Source: Gammaproteobacteria bacterium (GTDB taxonomy: Bacteria > Pseudomonadota > Gammaproteobacteria > Burkholderiales > Burkholderiaceae_D). Taken from it: a DNA stretch of 48,541 bases. A program made the position numbers and the translations under genes. Below, piece by piece: positions 33,417 to 41,706 of this stretch; positions within the stretch are counted from its first letter, which is position 1; each line of letters starts with the position of its first letter. The notes under the pieces are model-generated. The model did no database searches. It was not told where the DNA came from and saw nothing but the letters and a program-made list of their open reading frames with translations. Location of the stretch: the NCBI GenBank assembly GCA_903970185.1, contig CAJCIC010000058.1, forward strand, positions 1-48,541, in the 5' to 3' direction.

Positions 33417-34823
33417 ATGAGATCTGCCAAAAAGCACGTGTCCGCGTGGATGAGCCAAGCGAGCTTGCTTACGGCATTGTTTGCAAGCGGGCTTCTTGTG
33501 CCCTGCGCGTCGAGCGCACAAGCGCTTGAGACTGCGAACGACAACTCTGGCGCGGCCAATGCCCCGGCCGATATCGCAGGCTCAGGCGACGATTTCTGGA
33601 ACCTGCACGCCCAGGGAACCGTGACCGACCAGTTCTACCCGCCATTTGCCGCGCCGTATTCCGGTGCGATGAGCCTTGATCCGCATCGAAGCAGTGCCGA
33701 GACCACCGACGTCACGCTGTACTTCGGACTCAGGCTGTGGCGCGGCGCCGGACTCTTTCTCGATCCCGAACTCGACCAGGGTTTCGGCCTTAGCAACACC
33801 ACCGGGCTTGCCGGGTTTTCCAGTGGCGAAGCCTACAAGATCGGTGCCAACCTGCCCTATCCGAGGTTGCAGCGCGCCTTCGTTCGGCAGGTGATCGATC
33901 TTGGCGGCGATGCGCAGGAGCTCGATGACGGACCCAACCAGCTCAAGGGCAACGCCACCGCCAACAACCTGACGCTTACGGTCGGCAAATTCTCGGTGGT
34001 CGATATCTTTGACACCAACGACTATGCCCATGATCCCCGTCACGACTTCATGAACTGGTCGATCATCGATGCCGGCGCCTTCGATTACGCCGCCGATTCA
34101 TGGGGATACACCTATGGCGGCGCGCTCGAATGGAACCAGGATTTCTGGACGTTGCGGGCAGGCGCGTTCGATTTGTCGACGATTCCCAACGGCAAGCAGC
34201 CCGACCCGGGTTTTGGCGAGTTCGAGGCCGTCATCGAAGGCGAGCTCCGGCACGAGTTTTGGGGCCATGCCGCAAAGCTCAAGCTGCTGCTCTACGTGAA
34301 TCGCGGCAGCATGGCGAGCTATAGCGACGCGCTCGCCTACGCCCGCGAGACCGGCAGCGTGCCTGCTGTCGCGCCGGTGCGGCACTTTCAGTCGCGCGCC
34401 GGTGCTGCCCTCAATTTTCAGCAGGATCTGGGCGACAGCCTTGGCCTCTTTGCACGCGCAAGCCTGGCCCAGGCCAACCGCGAAGCCTACGAATTTACCG
34501 ACATCGACCAGTCCGTCTCTGGCGGCGTCTCGCTCAAGGGTGACCGCTTTGGCCACCCTGACGACAGCGCCGGTCTTGCCCTTGTGGTCAATTCGATCGG
34601 CCGCGACGCGCGCGACTATTTCAGTGCCGGCGGCCTTGGCATCCTGATTGGCGATGGCCACCTTGCATTCGGCCCGGAGGAGATTGCCGAAACCTACTAC
34701 CAGGCCGCGCTGAAGAAGGGCGTGGCCTTGACGCTTGACTACCAGTTCGTCGAGCACCCCGCCTATAACCGCGAGCGCGGCCCGGTCTCGATTTTTGGCA
34801 TCAGGCTGCACGGCGAAATCTAG
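33417..34823 (+). CDS. Carbohydrate porin, OprB-like
   Basis: A 468-residue outer-membrane protein with a signal peptide (cut near SAQA, residue 35) and long runs of alternating amphipathic strands. OprB-family features: FWNLHAQGTVTDQFYPPFAAPYSG, TLYFGLRLWRGAGLFLDPELDQGFG, NDYAHDPRHDFMNWSI, GYTYGGALEW, and the final strand GPVSIFGIRLHGEI ending in a hydrophobic residue, as outer-membrane barrels do. Members allow sugar diffusion; the substrate here is unknown. Start ATG 33417 has AGGAGA just before it; the frame extends 12 codons further upstream. The gene stands alone. Confidence 0.88.
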   Translation: MRSAKKHVSAWMSQASLLTALFASGLLVPCASSAQALETANDNSGAANAPADIAGSGDDFWNLHAQGTVTDQFYPPFAAPYSGAMSLDPHRSSAETTDVTLYFGLRLWRGAGLFLDPELDQGFGLSNTTGLAGFSSGEAYKIGANLPYPRLQRAFVRQVIDLGGDAQELDDGPNQLKGNATANNLTLTVGKFSVVDIFDTNDYAHDPRHDFMNWSIIDAGAFDYAADSWGYTYGGALEWNQDFWTLRAGAFDLSTIPNGKQPDPGFGEFEAVIEGELRHEFWGHAAKLKLLLYVNRGSMASYSDALAYARETGSVPAVAPVRHFQSRAGAALNFQQDLGDSLGLFARASLAQANREAYEFTDIDQSVSGGVSLKGDRFGHPDDSAGLALVVNSIGRDARDYFSAGGLGILIGDGHLAFGPEEIAETYYQAALKKGVALTLDYQFVEHPAYNRERGPVSIFGIRLHGEI

Positions 34824-35172
34824 TTGACGCCGATTCTTTCGGGCTAGTCGATCTCGGTGCGTTCGATGTCGCCGGCAGCTCGATCGGGCCGGCACCGCGA
34901 CCGGGCGCAGCTCGTAGAGGCGCTGCCTCCATCTTGCCGCCGGTCAGCCGTTCAATCGCCCCGCGGGCCGCTTCATCCCTTGGAAGACAGCGCTGAGATC
35001 CTCGCGCAGGCAATCACGCTTTGGGGCGCCTAGGCCATTCGTCACGCGTTGCCAGCGGGGATGTGGCCCATCGAATTTGCGATCCAGACGCGCTCGCCGA
35101 TAAATTAATTAATTTTGATATTGATTAAATTAATTAATTGATCTAAATTAGTCAACAAAAGGAACAGGCGTT
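34824..35172. other. Intergenic region, porin / DUF2089 cassette
   Basis: The first ~250 bases are GC-rich and show no frame resembling a protein; a short minus-strand frame there is not supported. From 35101 the composition becomes strongly AT-rich and carries the promoter and inverted repeat of the DUF2089 gene. Confidence 0.5.
35103..35149 (+). promoter_or_regulatory. Promoter with AT-rich inverted-repeat operator
   Basis: AATTAATTAATTT (35103-35115) and AAATTAATTAATT (35127-35139) are perfect 13-base inverted arms, 11 bases apart. The right arm lies in the spacer of a sigma-70-type promoter: TTGATT (35121-35126), 17 bases, TAAATT (35144-35149). A protein bound there would block the promoter. 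The DUF2089 protein directly downstream contains a helix-turn-helix-like segment and is the natural candidate. Confidence 0.6.
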
Positions 35173-35523
35173 ATGGATATATCGAAGGCACGCTGCACGA
35201 ACTGTGGGGAAGCGATGGCCGTCAGGCGGCTTGAATGCCCGACGTGCGATTTGGCCATGGAGGGCAGCTTTGAAGTCTCCCCCCTGGCGATGCTCTCCGC
35301 CGACGATCAGGTCTTTGTCACGGCCTTCGTGCGCTACCACGGTTCGATCAAGAAGATGGAGGAGCTTTTTTCCATCAGTTATCCCACCGTCAAGAATCGC
35401 CTGAACGCGATCGGCCGGCTGCTCGACAAGAGCTTTGAAGCGCCTTCGTCACACGCCGTCGTACTGGAAGCGCTGTCACGAGGCGAAATCACGGTGAGCG
35501 AAGCCCTTGAAAGGATGAAGTGA
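35173..35523 (+). CDS. DUF2089-family zinc-ribbon/HTH protein
   Basis: A 116-residue DUF2089 protein. An N-terminal zinc ribbon has two CxxC pairs (C8-C11 and C22-C25: ARCTNCGEAM, LECPTCD). The middle (about 45-90: ADDQVFVTAFVRYHGSIKKMEELFSISYPTVKNRL) reads as a sigma-factor-like or LuxR-like helix-turn-helix. The C-terminus (VVLEALSRGEITVSEALERMK) is a SHOCT-like tail. AAAGGAA precedes the ATG. Its TGA overlaps the ATG of the small membrane gene, and a SHOCT-like protein follows, an arrangement known for DUF2089 genes. Role presumed regulatory. Confidence 0.9.
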   Translation: MDISKARCTNCGEAMAVRRLECPTCDLAMEGSFEVSPLAMLSADDQVFVTAFVRYHGSIKKMEELFSISYPTVKNRLNAIGRLLDKSFEAPSSHAVVLEALSRGEITVSEALERMK

Positions 35524-35768
35524 TGTGGCTCCTCATGGTTAGCGTATCGATGCATCGTGGACGCTGGTTGACCTTGCCGATCCCGATCTTCCTTTTCTGG
35601 CTGCTCGCATCGCCACTGCTCCTTTTCGCCTTTGTCTTCGGCGGCCGGCCGTTCATTTCACGCGGCCTGCAGCTGCGTGCCCTGCTGCCGCTGCTGTTTC
35701 ACCTGGGTGGCCTTGAAATCGACGTCAGCTCGCACGAGGTCGAGCGCGTCAGGATCCGCTTCATCTAG
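35523..35768 (+). CDS. Small membrane protein in DUF2089 cassette
   Basis: An 81-residue protein with one clear hydrophobic span (LPIPIFLFWLLASPLLLFAFVFG, about 17-40) and a second weaker one (LLPLLFHLGG). The ATG at 35523 overlaps the DUF2089 stop (TGATG), with AAAGGA upstream. A GTG three bases earlier is an alternative start. I do not recognise a family. Its C-terminal VDVSSHEVERVRIRF-like end resembles the C-terminal VDVTSHEGDCVKV of the next gene, hinting at a shared module. Confidence 0.75.
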   Translation: MWLLMVSVSMHRGRWLTLPIPIFLFWLLASPLLLFAFVFGGRPFISRGLQLRALLPLLFHLGGLEIDVSSHEVERVRIRFI

Positions 35769-35810
35769 TTCCAAACCCAGGCATTTCCGATTCATTTAAG
35801 GAGAAGGACC

Positions 35811-36212
35811 ATGTTGAGCGAACGCAAGCAGATTCTCGACTTACTCGCCGAAGGCAAGATCAGTTCAGACGAGGCCCAGCAGCTCCTGGACCGGATCGAG
35901 GCGGGCAACGCAAGTGCCGTCCCGACAGGTGCGGGCAACGGGTCAGGCGCCCTGCCAAAGTTCATGTGCGTGCGCGTTGAGACCCACCAAGGTGACGTCG
36001 TCAACGTCCGCGTGCCCCTTGCGCTTGTCAAGAGCGGCATCAAGCTTTCGGCCATGATGCCCAAGAACGCCGCCGATGCGATGTCGAAAAACGGCATCGA
36101 CCTGTCGCAGTTGGGCGCCCTTTCGGGAGACCAGTTGATCGAGGCTTTGCGTGCGATGGAAGTCGACGTGACGTCGCACGAAGGCGACTGCGTCAAGGTC
36201 ACGTGCGAGTAA
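35811..36212 (+). CDS. SHOCT-like domain protein in DUF2089 cassette
   Basis: A 133-residue soluble protein. The N-terminal ~30 residues (RKQILDLLAEGKISSDEAQQLLDRIEAG) form a SHOCT-like motif. The remainder (about 50-130: FMCVRVETHQGDVVNVRVPLALVKSGIKL ... AMEVDVTSHEGDCVKVTCE) is a domain seen in proteins partnered with DUF2089. AAGGAGAAGG lies before ATG 35811. Same strand, 42 bases after the small membrane gene. Function unknown, probably in the same regulatory unit. Confidence 0.88.
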   Translation: MLSERKQILDLLAEGKISSDEAQQLLDRIEAGNASAVPTGAGNGSGALPKFMCVRVETHQGDVVNVRVPLALVKSGIKLSAMMPKNAADAMSKNGIDLSQLGALSGDQLIEALRAMEVDVTSHEGDCVKVTCE

Positions 36213-36353
36213 ATTCATCCTATTTCACATTAATAATAACTCCTAATTCATTGATTGTTAATCATACTTTTTGAACCGGGCTGACTCGGGCGGGGCCTCT
36301 CGCGGTCTGCGGCAAAATAGTCCCTTTGGCCTTGCCGCAAGAGGAATCACTAC

Positions 36354-37541
36354 ATGACACCCAGGGACGTTTTCGTCGTCGGCGCAGCACGCACTGCCAT
36401 TGGCACCTTTGGCGGCTCGCTTAAGGATGTGCCGCTCGCATCTCTTGCCAGCACGGCGCTAAAGGAAGCGATAAAGCGCAGCCGCATCGACGCCAAGGCT
36501 GTGGGCCACGTGGTCTTTGGCAATGTAATTCCGACAGAGCCGCGCGATGCCTACCTCGCCCGCGTGGCCGCGGTCGATGCCGACATCCCTATCGAAACGC
36601 CAGCCTTCAATGTCAACCGCCTTTGCGGCTCGGGCCTGCAGGCGATCGTCTCGGCGGCACAGATGATCATGCTCGGCGATACCGACGTTGCCGTCGGTGG
36701 CGGTGCGGAATCGATGAGCCGCGGACCTTATCTGGTTCCCTTTGCGCGCTGGGGCCAGCGCATGGGCGATGCGTCTGTCACCGATTACATGCTGGGTATC
36801 CTGCACGACCCGTTTTTCCAGATCCACATGGGCATCACCGCCGAAAACGTCGCAGAGCGCGACGGCATCACGCGGCAAATGCAGGACGAACTCGCGCTTG
36901 AAAGTCAAAAGCGCGCGGCCCGCGCCCAGGACGAAGGTCGCTTTGTCTCGCAGATCGTGGCGATCGAGGTGCCCACAAGGAAAGGCACGACACGATTCGA
37001 AGTTGACGAGCACGTGCGCCGGGACGCGTCCCTGGAGCAGCTGGCCAAGATGCGCCCGGCGTTCAAGGCTGACGGCTCGGTCACTGCGGGCAATGCTTCG
37101 GGGCTAAACGACGGCGCTGCTGCCGTCGTCTTGGCAAGCGCAGACGCGGTCAAGGCGCACGGCCTCAAGCCGCTGGCGCGCCTGGTCTCCTATGCGCATG
37201 CAGCGCTTGACCCCAAACTCATGGGGCTTGGCCCCGTGCCGGCGTCGCGCCTTGCGCTCAAACGCGCCGGACTGACCGTTGCCGAGCTGGATGTGATCGA
37301 ATCCAACGAAGCGTTTGCAGCGCAGGCCTGCGCCGTGGTGCGCGCCCTGGAACTCGATCCTGCCAAGGTCAACCCGAACGGTTCGGGCATCTCGCTTGGC
37401 CATCCGGTTGGCGCCACCGGTGCGATCATCACGACCAAAGCCTTGTACGAACTCGAACGCATCGGGGGCCGCTATGCGCTTGTCACCATGTGCATTGGCG
37501 GTGGCCAGGGAATCGCAGCCGTGTTCGAGCGCATCAGCTGA
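36354..37541 (+). CDS. bktB: Acetyl-CoA acetyltransferase / beta-ketothiolase (BktB-type)
   Basis: A 395-residue thiolase. Nucleophilic cysteine in NRLCGSGLQAIVSAAQ (about residue 90), catalytic histidine in the SNEAFAAQA/GHPVGATG blocks (H near 352), and the second catalytic cysteine in TMCIGGGQGIA near the end. The closest remembered match is BktB-type thiolase, which condenses two acyl-CoA units for polyhydroxyalkanoate or fatty-acid metabolism. No phaB or phaC is in the window. It stands alone, with a 141-base AT-rich upstream gap. It converges with the SRPBCC gene. Confidence 0.93.
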   Translation: MTPRDVFVVGAARTAIGTFGGSLKDVPLASLASTALKEAIKRSRIDAKAVGHVVFGNVIPTEPRDAYLARVAAVDADIPIETPAFNVNRLCGSGLQAIVSAAQMIMLGDTDVAVGGGAESMSRGPYLVPFARWGQRMGDASVTDYMLGILHDPFFQIHMGITAENVAERDGITRQMQDELALESQKRAARAQDEGRFVSQIVAIEVPTRKGTTRFEVDEHVRRDASLEQLAKMRPAFKADGSVTAGNASGLNDGAAAVVLASADAVKAHGLKPLARLVSYAHAALDPKLMGLGPVPASRLALKRAGLTVAELDVIESNEAFAAQACAVVRALELDPAKVNPNGSGISLGHPVGATGAIITTKALYELERIGGRYALVTMCIGGGQGIAAVFERIS

Positions 37542-37556
37542 GCTTTTGGCCCGTCG

Positions 37557-38087
37557 TCACGGCGCGACGCCAAGCGCCGTGGCGATGGCGCTTGACCATT
37601 CGTCCTTGCTCACGGCATCGCGTGCCGCGAGCGCCAGCACGTCCGGATTGGTATCCGGGCGAAGCGCCGTGCGCGTATAGGTCACCGCGACCCTGGTTTG
37701 CGCACGGCTCTCTTCCACGACACGGACGTCGACCACCGTGACAAGCACCTCAGGCACGAACGAGACGTACTTGATGACGCCGTTGTTCAGGTCGTAGTCA
37801 GTGTTGACCCAGATGCTTTGCGAGTCGCCGTGGGCCACGGCGAAGACCGCGCCTTCGACATCGGCAGCCGGTGTCGGATAGAGAAACTTCGGATCCCAGT
37901 GGGCACCGGCCCAGGCTTTCTCCGACTGCGGCCCGAAAAGCGTCACGACGCGGGCAAAAGGCGCATTGACCGTAAAGGTGAAGCGGGTCTTGACGTGGGC
38001 GATCGCAAGCGCGCTGTCGTCCGCTGCAAGCACCTTCACTGGCAGCGTCATGGCAAAAGCGAGTGCAAGCGTTCTTGCCAGACTCAT
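37557..38087 (-). CDS. Exported SRPBCC-like protein
   Basis: A 176-residue protein with a signal peptide (MSLARTLALAFAMTLPVKVLA, about 21 residues) and a mature part reading as a START/SRPBCC-type fold (TRFTFTVNAPFARVVTLFGPQSEKAWA, then VVEESRAQTRVAVTYTRTAL). Such folds hold hydrophobic ligands; function unknown. Its ATG overlaps the stop of the ribbon-helix-helix gene (ATGA), so the two are co-translated and may be co-regulated. Confidence 0.7.
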   Translation of the reverse strand: MSLARTLALAFAMTLPVKVLAADDSALAIAHVKTRFTFTVNAPFARVVTLFGPQSEKAWAGAHWDPKFLYPTPAADVEGAVFAVAHGDSQSIWVNTDYDLNNGVIKYVSFVPEVLVTVVDVRVVEESRAQTRVAVTYTRTALRPDTNPDVLALAARDAVSKDEWSSAIATALGVAP

Positions 38088-38359
38088 GGTGACTGCTCCT
38101 TGAGGTTGTGACTGTCGCTAGCGACGAGGGTCAGTCCGTAGATGGACCGCAGCTTCTCGATTTGCATCAGGGTGTCCGGGGAGAACGCCGCCTTGCCCTC
38201 GAAGGCATGCAAGACGATGCCCTCGAGAAGGTCGCCAAGACTCATGTCCTTGAGTTCGGCGAGCCCCTTTAACACCTTGAGCAGGCGTTTTTCCATGCGC
38301 ACACCGGTCTGAATGCGCTCGATGGCAAGCGGCGGGCGGGGCTGATTCGGTGAATTCAT
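38084..38359 (-). CDS. Small ribbon-helix-helix-like regulator
   Basis: A 91-residue protein from ATG 38359 (MNSPNQPRPPLAIERIQ). The segment RIQTGVRMEKRLLKVLKGLAELKDMSLGDLLEGIVLHAF fits a strand-helix-helix DNA-binding fold (CopG/Arc type). Upstream, 8 bases before the start codon, lies the 16-base palindrome at 38367-38382, a probable autoregulatory site. There is no obvious toxin; its partner is the exported SRPBCC protein whose start overlaps its stop. The frame continues 18 codons upstream across the palindrome and is unlikely to be used. Confidence 0.7.
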   Translation of the reverse strand: MNSPNQPRPPLAIERIQTGVRMEKRLLKVLKGLAELKDMSLGDLLEGIVLHAFEGKAAFSPDTLMQIEKLRSIYGLTLVASDSHNLKEQSP

Positions 38360-38366
38360 GCTACCA

Positions 38367-38382
38367 ATGTACCATGGTACAT
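38367..38382. promoter_or_regulatory. Perfect 16-base palindrome, candidate operator
   Basis: ATGTACCATGGTACAT is a perfect palindrome 8 bases upstream of the ribbon-helix-helix gene start. Ribbon-helix-helix dimers bind such sites, so autoregulation is plausible. Confidence 0.6.
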
Positions 38383-38424
38383 AACGAAGCGCAAGTTCTC
38401 CCGGGCGCCTCAAGTCGAGGGCAG

Positions 38425-38940
38425 TTAGCCTAGCGCGTGACGCACGGCGTCGCTTAGCCGCTGCAGGCCAAACGAAGCATCGATCAGCCGCTCGTTCAGA
38501 AAAAGGCCGGGCGTGGCCCGCACGCCTCGCGCCTTGCCCGCTTGCATGTCGTCCTTCACAAGTTGACGATAAATGTGACGATCAAGCTCATCATCAAAGC
38601 GGCCAAGGTCAAGACCAAGCATGCGGGCATAAGCCGAAAGGGCCTCGCGCGTGAGCTCGAGCTGGTTCTTAAATAGCAGATCGGCCATGTCCCAGAACCG
38701 GCCCTGTGCAGCCGCAGCCTCGGCGGCCTCAGCCGCGAGTTCCGCATGGGGATGTACTTCGCTGAGCGGAAAATGGCGAAATCGGGCACAGGCATCGTCC
38801 GGGTACCGCTCAAGCAGCATGCGGATCACGGTTTCGGCCTGGGCGCAGGCGGGGCACTCGAAATCGCCATATTCGAGGATAACGACGCGGGCGGCGCTGG
38901 CACCGCGCAGATGGCCTTGGGGCAAGGACGGCTCGGTCAT
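38425..38940 (-). CDS. DsbA-family thioredoxin-fold protein
   Basis: A 171-residue protein with a thioredoxin fold and redox motif CPAC (DFECPACAQ), a helical insertion, and the cis-proline segment RATPGLFLNERLI. It starts at ATG 38940 (MTEPSLPQGHLRGA), with AAGGA before it. There is no signal peptide, so it is probably a cytoplasmic DsbA-like oxidoreductase of the FrnE/DSBA-like kind. Substrate unknown. It lies between the ribbon-helix-helix gene (65 bases downstream) and the VIT gene (51 bases upstream) on the same strand. Confidence 0.9.
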   Translation of the reverse strand: MTEPSLPQGHLRGASAARVVILEYGDFECPACAQAETVIRMLLERYPDDACARFRHFPLSEVHPHAELAAEAAEAAAAQGRFWDMADLLFKNQLELTREALSAYARMLGLDLGRFDDELDRHIYRQLVKDDMQAGKARGVRATPGLFLNERLIDASFGLQRLSDAVRHALG

Positions 38941-38991
38941 GTTCATCCTTAATGGCGCGCCCAGCACGCGCTGATCATGGGTTTTTCAAGC

Positions 38992-39675
38992 TCACGCGGT
39001 CCCGGCAAACAGCGTACCCACCGCGCTTGTCACAGCCATCGCCAGCGCGCTCCAGAAGGTCACGCGCACGACGCCAGGAAGGATGCGCGCGCCACCGGCA
39101 CTTGCAGCGAGTCCGCCAAGAAACGCGAGCGCGAAAAGCCCGGCTGCGGCGACCCATACGATCAGATGATTTTCAGGGACAAGCGCGGCAACGACAAGCG
39201 GCAACGCCGCACCTGCGGAAAAGCTCAGCGCCGAGGCGATTGCAGCCTGAAGCGGTCGCGCCGTCGACAACGAAGAAATGCCAAGCTCATCGCGAGCATG
39301 GGCGCCTAGCGCATCGTGTTCCATCAGCTTGTCTGCAACTTCACGTGCGAGTTGCAGATTCAGGCCGCGGCGCACGTAGATCGCTGCGAGTTCGCGTTTT
39401 TCCCCCAGATAATCCTGCGTCAGTTCATTGCGCTCCTCGGCAAGTGCAGCGCGTTCGGTATCGGCTTGCGAGTACACCGACACGTATTCACCTGTGGCCA
39501 TCGACATGGCGCCAGCGACAAGGCCCGCGACCCCGGCGAGCACGACGTTGCCGTGCGCGCTATGTGCCGCCGCGACACCAAGGATCAGGCTTGCCGTCGA
39601 TACGATACCGTCGTTGGCGCCCAGGACTGCTGCGCGCAACCAGCCGATGTTCTTGATGCGATGCGTTTCTTTCAT
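38992..39675 (-). CDS. VIT1/CCC1-family metal transporter
   Basis: A 227-residue membrane protein. It has the VIT signature NIGWLRAAVLGANDGIVSTASLILGVAAA (the conserved Asp of the first helix), GAMSMATGEYVSVYSQADTE, a cytoplasmic helical segment (about 65-130), and three C-terminal helices ending in SALAMAVTSAVGTLFAG. Members export or sequester iron or manganese. ATG 39675 (MKETHRIKNIG) is the family start; no Shine-Dalgarno motif is present. A GC hairpin at 39692-39711 lies just upstream. Confidence 0.92.
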   Translation of the reverse strand: MKETHRIKNIGWLRAAVLGANDGIVSTASLILGVAAAHSAHGNVVLAGVAGLVAGAMSMATGEYVSVYSQADTERAALAEERNELTQDYLGEKRELAAIYVRRGLNLQLAREVADKLMEHDALGAHARDELGISSLSTARPLQAAIASALSFSAGAALPLVVAALVPENHLIVWVAAAGLFALAFLGGLAASAGGARILPGVVRVTFWSALAMAVTSAVGTLFAGTA

Positions 39676-39691
39676 CAGAGTGCCCGAACGA

Positions 39692-39737
39692 CCCCGGCGT
39701 AGAGGCCGGGGAAGCCTTGGACCGGTGCAAGCCAAGG
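39692..39737 (-). promoter_or_regulatory. Leader hairpin and inverted repeat upstream of VIT gene
   Basis: CCCCGGC and GCCGGGG form a perfect 7-bp stem with a 6-base loop (39692-39711), ending 17 bases from the ATG. Further upstream, CCTTGG and CCAAGG (39715-39720 and 39732-39737) are inverted, 11 bases apart, adjoining TTGACC. A metal-responsive regulator could act here, but no -10 is visible and this is tentative. Confidence 0.4.
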
Positions 39738-39922
39738 TCAATAGTAGCTCGCAATCGATTCGCAAGTCGTGGGCAGGCCGGGCCTAAGCGCGTCAGGATC
39801 AGTGCTCACGGTCATGCGCCCAATGACGTCTTTTGCTGCCCGGGCCTTCGTAGATGAGGCTTTTTTGTCGTGATTTCCTTGCAGCCGCACGGTCCTCGGG
39901 CTGGCGACCGACGTCCTTCTGG

Positions 39923-41500
39923 CTAGGTCACTTCGAATTCATTCGTTTTCGCATGCCGCCTGATCGGCGCTGCACCGAAACTCTGCCGATAGGCGGCATT
40001 GAACGTCCGGTAGGTCGGAAAGCCGACCTGCAAGGCGATGCGCTTGAGCGAATCGGTCGTCAGCGTGCCCTGGGCTAGGATCAGGTGGCGTGCGTGCTGC
40101 AACCGAATCGACGCCACGTAGCGCTTGACCGACGTTCCGCTTGAACGTCTGACACGGACTTCAAGTGTCCGTCTTGAGACGCCAAGCGCAGCGACAATGT
40201 CGCTGACCAGAAGGGGCCGGCTCAGGTCGTGTTCGACCATCCCGCGTACGGCTGCCGTGGTGCGCTCGAGCATGCTCTCGATCGGGTCGTTGACATCGGC
40301 CCGATCGAGCGACGCGTCTTTTGCGAGCAGGCGACGCGATGCGAAGGCTGCATCGTGTGCAAAGCGCTGGGTCTTGCCCGGTCGTTCGCTGGCCGTGGCG
40401 TCTCGTGCCGGTTCAAGAAGGATTGCGCGCATGGCAAGGCATTGCATGGCCTGCTCTGATGCCAGCCTGACGTAGGCGCGATAGATGCGGTAGGCGTTGC
40501 AGAAATCCCGGCTCTCGGCGCGCGCGCACGCGAGGAGATGCAACTCGTCCGGATCGGCCTTGTCCATGAATTGCTTGATCGGCTGCGCATTCGTCAGCCA
40601 CGCTTCGGCGGTCGCGCTCTTGCCGTTTTGCAGCGCCAAGACGGCAAGCAGAAATCGGGCGTGGCGCAAGAAGGGCGTCAAGCCCCGAGCTGAAAGCCCG
40701 GCCAGGTGACTCTCAAGCGCGCCAAGCGAAGGCTGTTTGCCGCGCAGCTGCTCGCCAAGCAGTTGCGCCGCCGTCTGGCTCGCCCGGGCGATATCAGCAA
40801 GCAGCGGCCATTGGCAGGCGCCCGCCACGATGCACTTGAAGCGCTCGGCACAGGCGCCAACCCTGAGTGCCATGGCTTCCTTGTCGAGGCCAGCCGCGCG
40901 GCCAGGCGGCATGCGCTTGGCTAAGCTGCCCTCGAAGTGCGGCAGCTCGAGCAGGACTTCGCGAAATTCCATCTCGGCAATCGAGATCTGAAGGAGAGCG
41001 TTGCCAAGGCCGCCTTGGTGTTGCAGCGGCGTGCTCGCCGCAACCAGATTTCGGCCGGAGACGAAGTCGCCCGTGCGCGTGGCCGTGATGATCAGCGACG
41101 CGATGACCGCGGCACGCAATTCGTCTTCCAGGCCCGAGCAGCGCAAAAGGTTTGCCGCGGTCTCGACCACGGCCGACACGCGTCGGGCGTCCACCATCAA
41201 CCAAAGCCGCAGTGTGCGCAGCCTGCGCGCGAAGCCATTGTCGGGCTCGGCGCGGCCCGCTTTTTCTGCTTCGGCACACCAGTCAAGCGCATCCGGTTCC
41301 ATGCCGAGCATGGCAAAGCAGGCGGCGAGCCTCAGATAGTGGCATCGCGCCCGGGGAAGCAAGGGCGTTGGCGCAACGGCGCGCAGGCCCCTTTCGGGAA
41401 CAGCGCGCAAGAGCAGCTGCAGCGCTTCACGGGGCGCGCCGCTGGCCATGCGCTCGGCGATTTCGTCATCGATCGATACTTCGCTTGTGTCCTGAGTCAT
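39923..41500 (-). CDS. Large AraC-type regulator with repeat-rich helical sensor region
   Basis: A 525-residue protein. Residues 1-400 are helical, alanine- and leucine-rich, with repeated two-helix units resembling a TPR solenoid (CHYLRLAACFAMLGMEPDALDWC, EAWLTNAQPIKQF, AYRIYRAYVRLASEQAM). The last ~100 residues are an AraC double helix-turn-helix (LVSDIVAALGVSRRTLEVR and LKRIALQVGFPTYRTFNAAYRQSFG). Such a layout suggests a protein- or ligand-sensing scaffold instead of the usual cupin sensor. Start ATG 41500 (MTQDTSEVS) was chosen over a longer open frame. It is divergent from a MerA-like flavoprotein that it might regulate. Confidence 0.88.
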   Translation of the reverse strand: MTQDTSEVSIDDEIAERMASGAPREALQLLLRAVPERGLRAVAPTPLLPRARCHYLRLAACFAMLGMEPDALDWCAEAEKAGRAEPDNGFARRLRTLRLWLMVDARRVSAVVETAANLLRCSGLEDELRAAVIASLIITATRTGDFVSGRNLVAASTPLQHQGGLGNALLQISIAEMEFREVLLELPHFEGSLAKRMPPGRAAGLDKEAMALRVGACAERFKCIVAGACQWPLLADIARASQTAAQLLGEQLRGKQPSLGALESHLAGLSARGLTPFLRHARFLLAVLALQNGKSATAEAWLTNAQPIKQFMDKADPDELHLLACARAESRDFCNAYRIYRAYVRLASEQAMQCLAMRAILLEPARDATASERPGKTQRFAHDAAFASRRLLAKDASLDRADVNDPIESMLERTTAAVRGMVEHDLSRPLLVSDIVAALGVSRRTLEVRVRRSSGTSVKRYVASIRLQHARHLILAQGTLTTDSLKRIALQVGFPTYRTFNAAYRQSFGAAPIRRHAKTNEFEVT

Positions 41501-41650
41501 CGCGCACTCGATAGTGGGATACGGAGGGCTGGTGGCCTTGCAGCGGCACCCTGATGTGCCGGCTGCGACCACCTCAGCTCAAGTTCACCAATCTATCGGC
41601 TGACGAGCGGAAACTTATTCCGCAACTTTGACGAAATTCTGACCATCGTG

Positions 41651-41681
41651 CTCAAGGCGCCGCCGCCGGGTGCGCCTTGAG
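41651..41681. repeat. Perfect inverted repeat upstream of MerA-like gene
   Basis: CTCAAGGCGC (41651-41660) and GCGCCTTGAG (41672-41681) are 10-base perfect arms with an 11-base loop, 26 bases before the start codon. It may be a leader stem-loop or an operator of the divergent AraC-type regulator. Confidence 0.55.
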
Positions 41682-41706
41682 GCAAGACATGCCATGATCG
41701 CAAGCC

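Noticed and set aside
34845..35013. A possible decayed gene upstream of the DUF2089 cassette
   Set aside because: The short minus-strand frame has no recognisable similarity and no start context.
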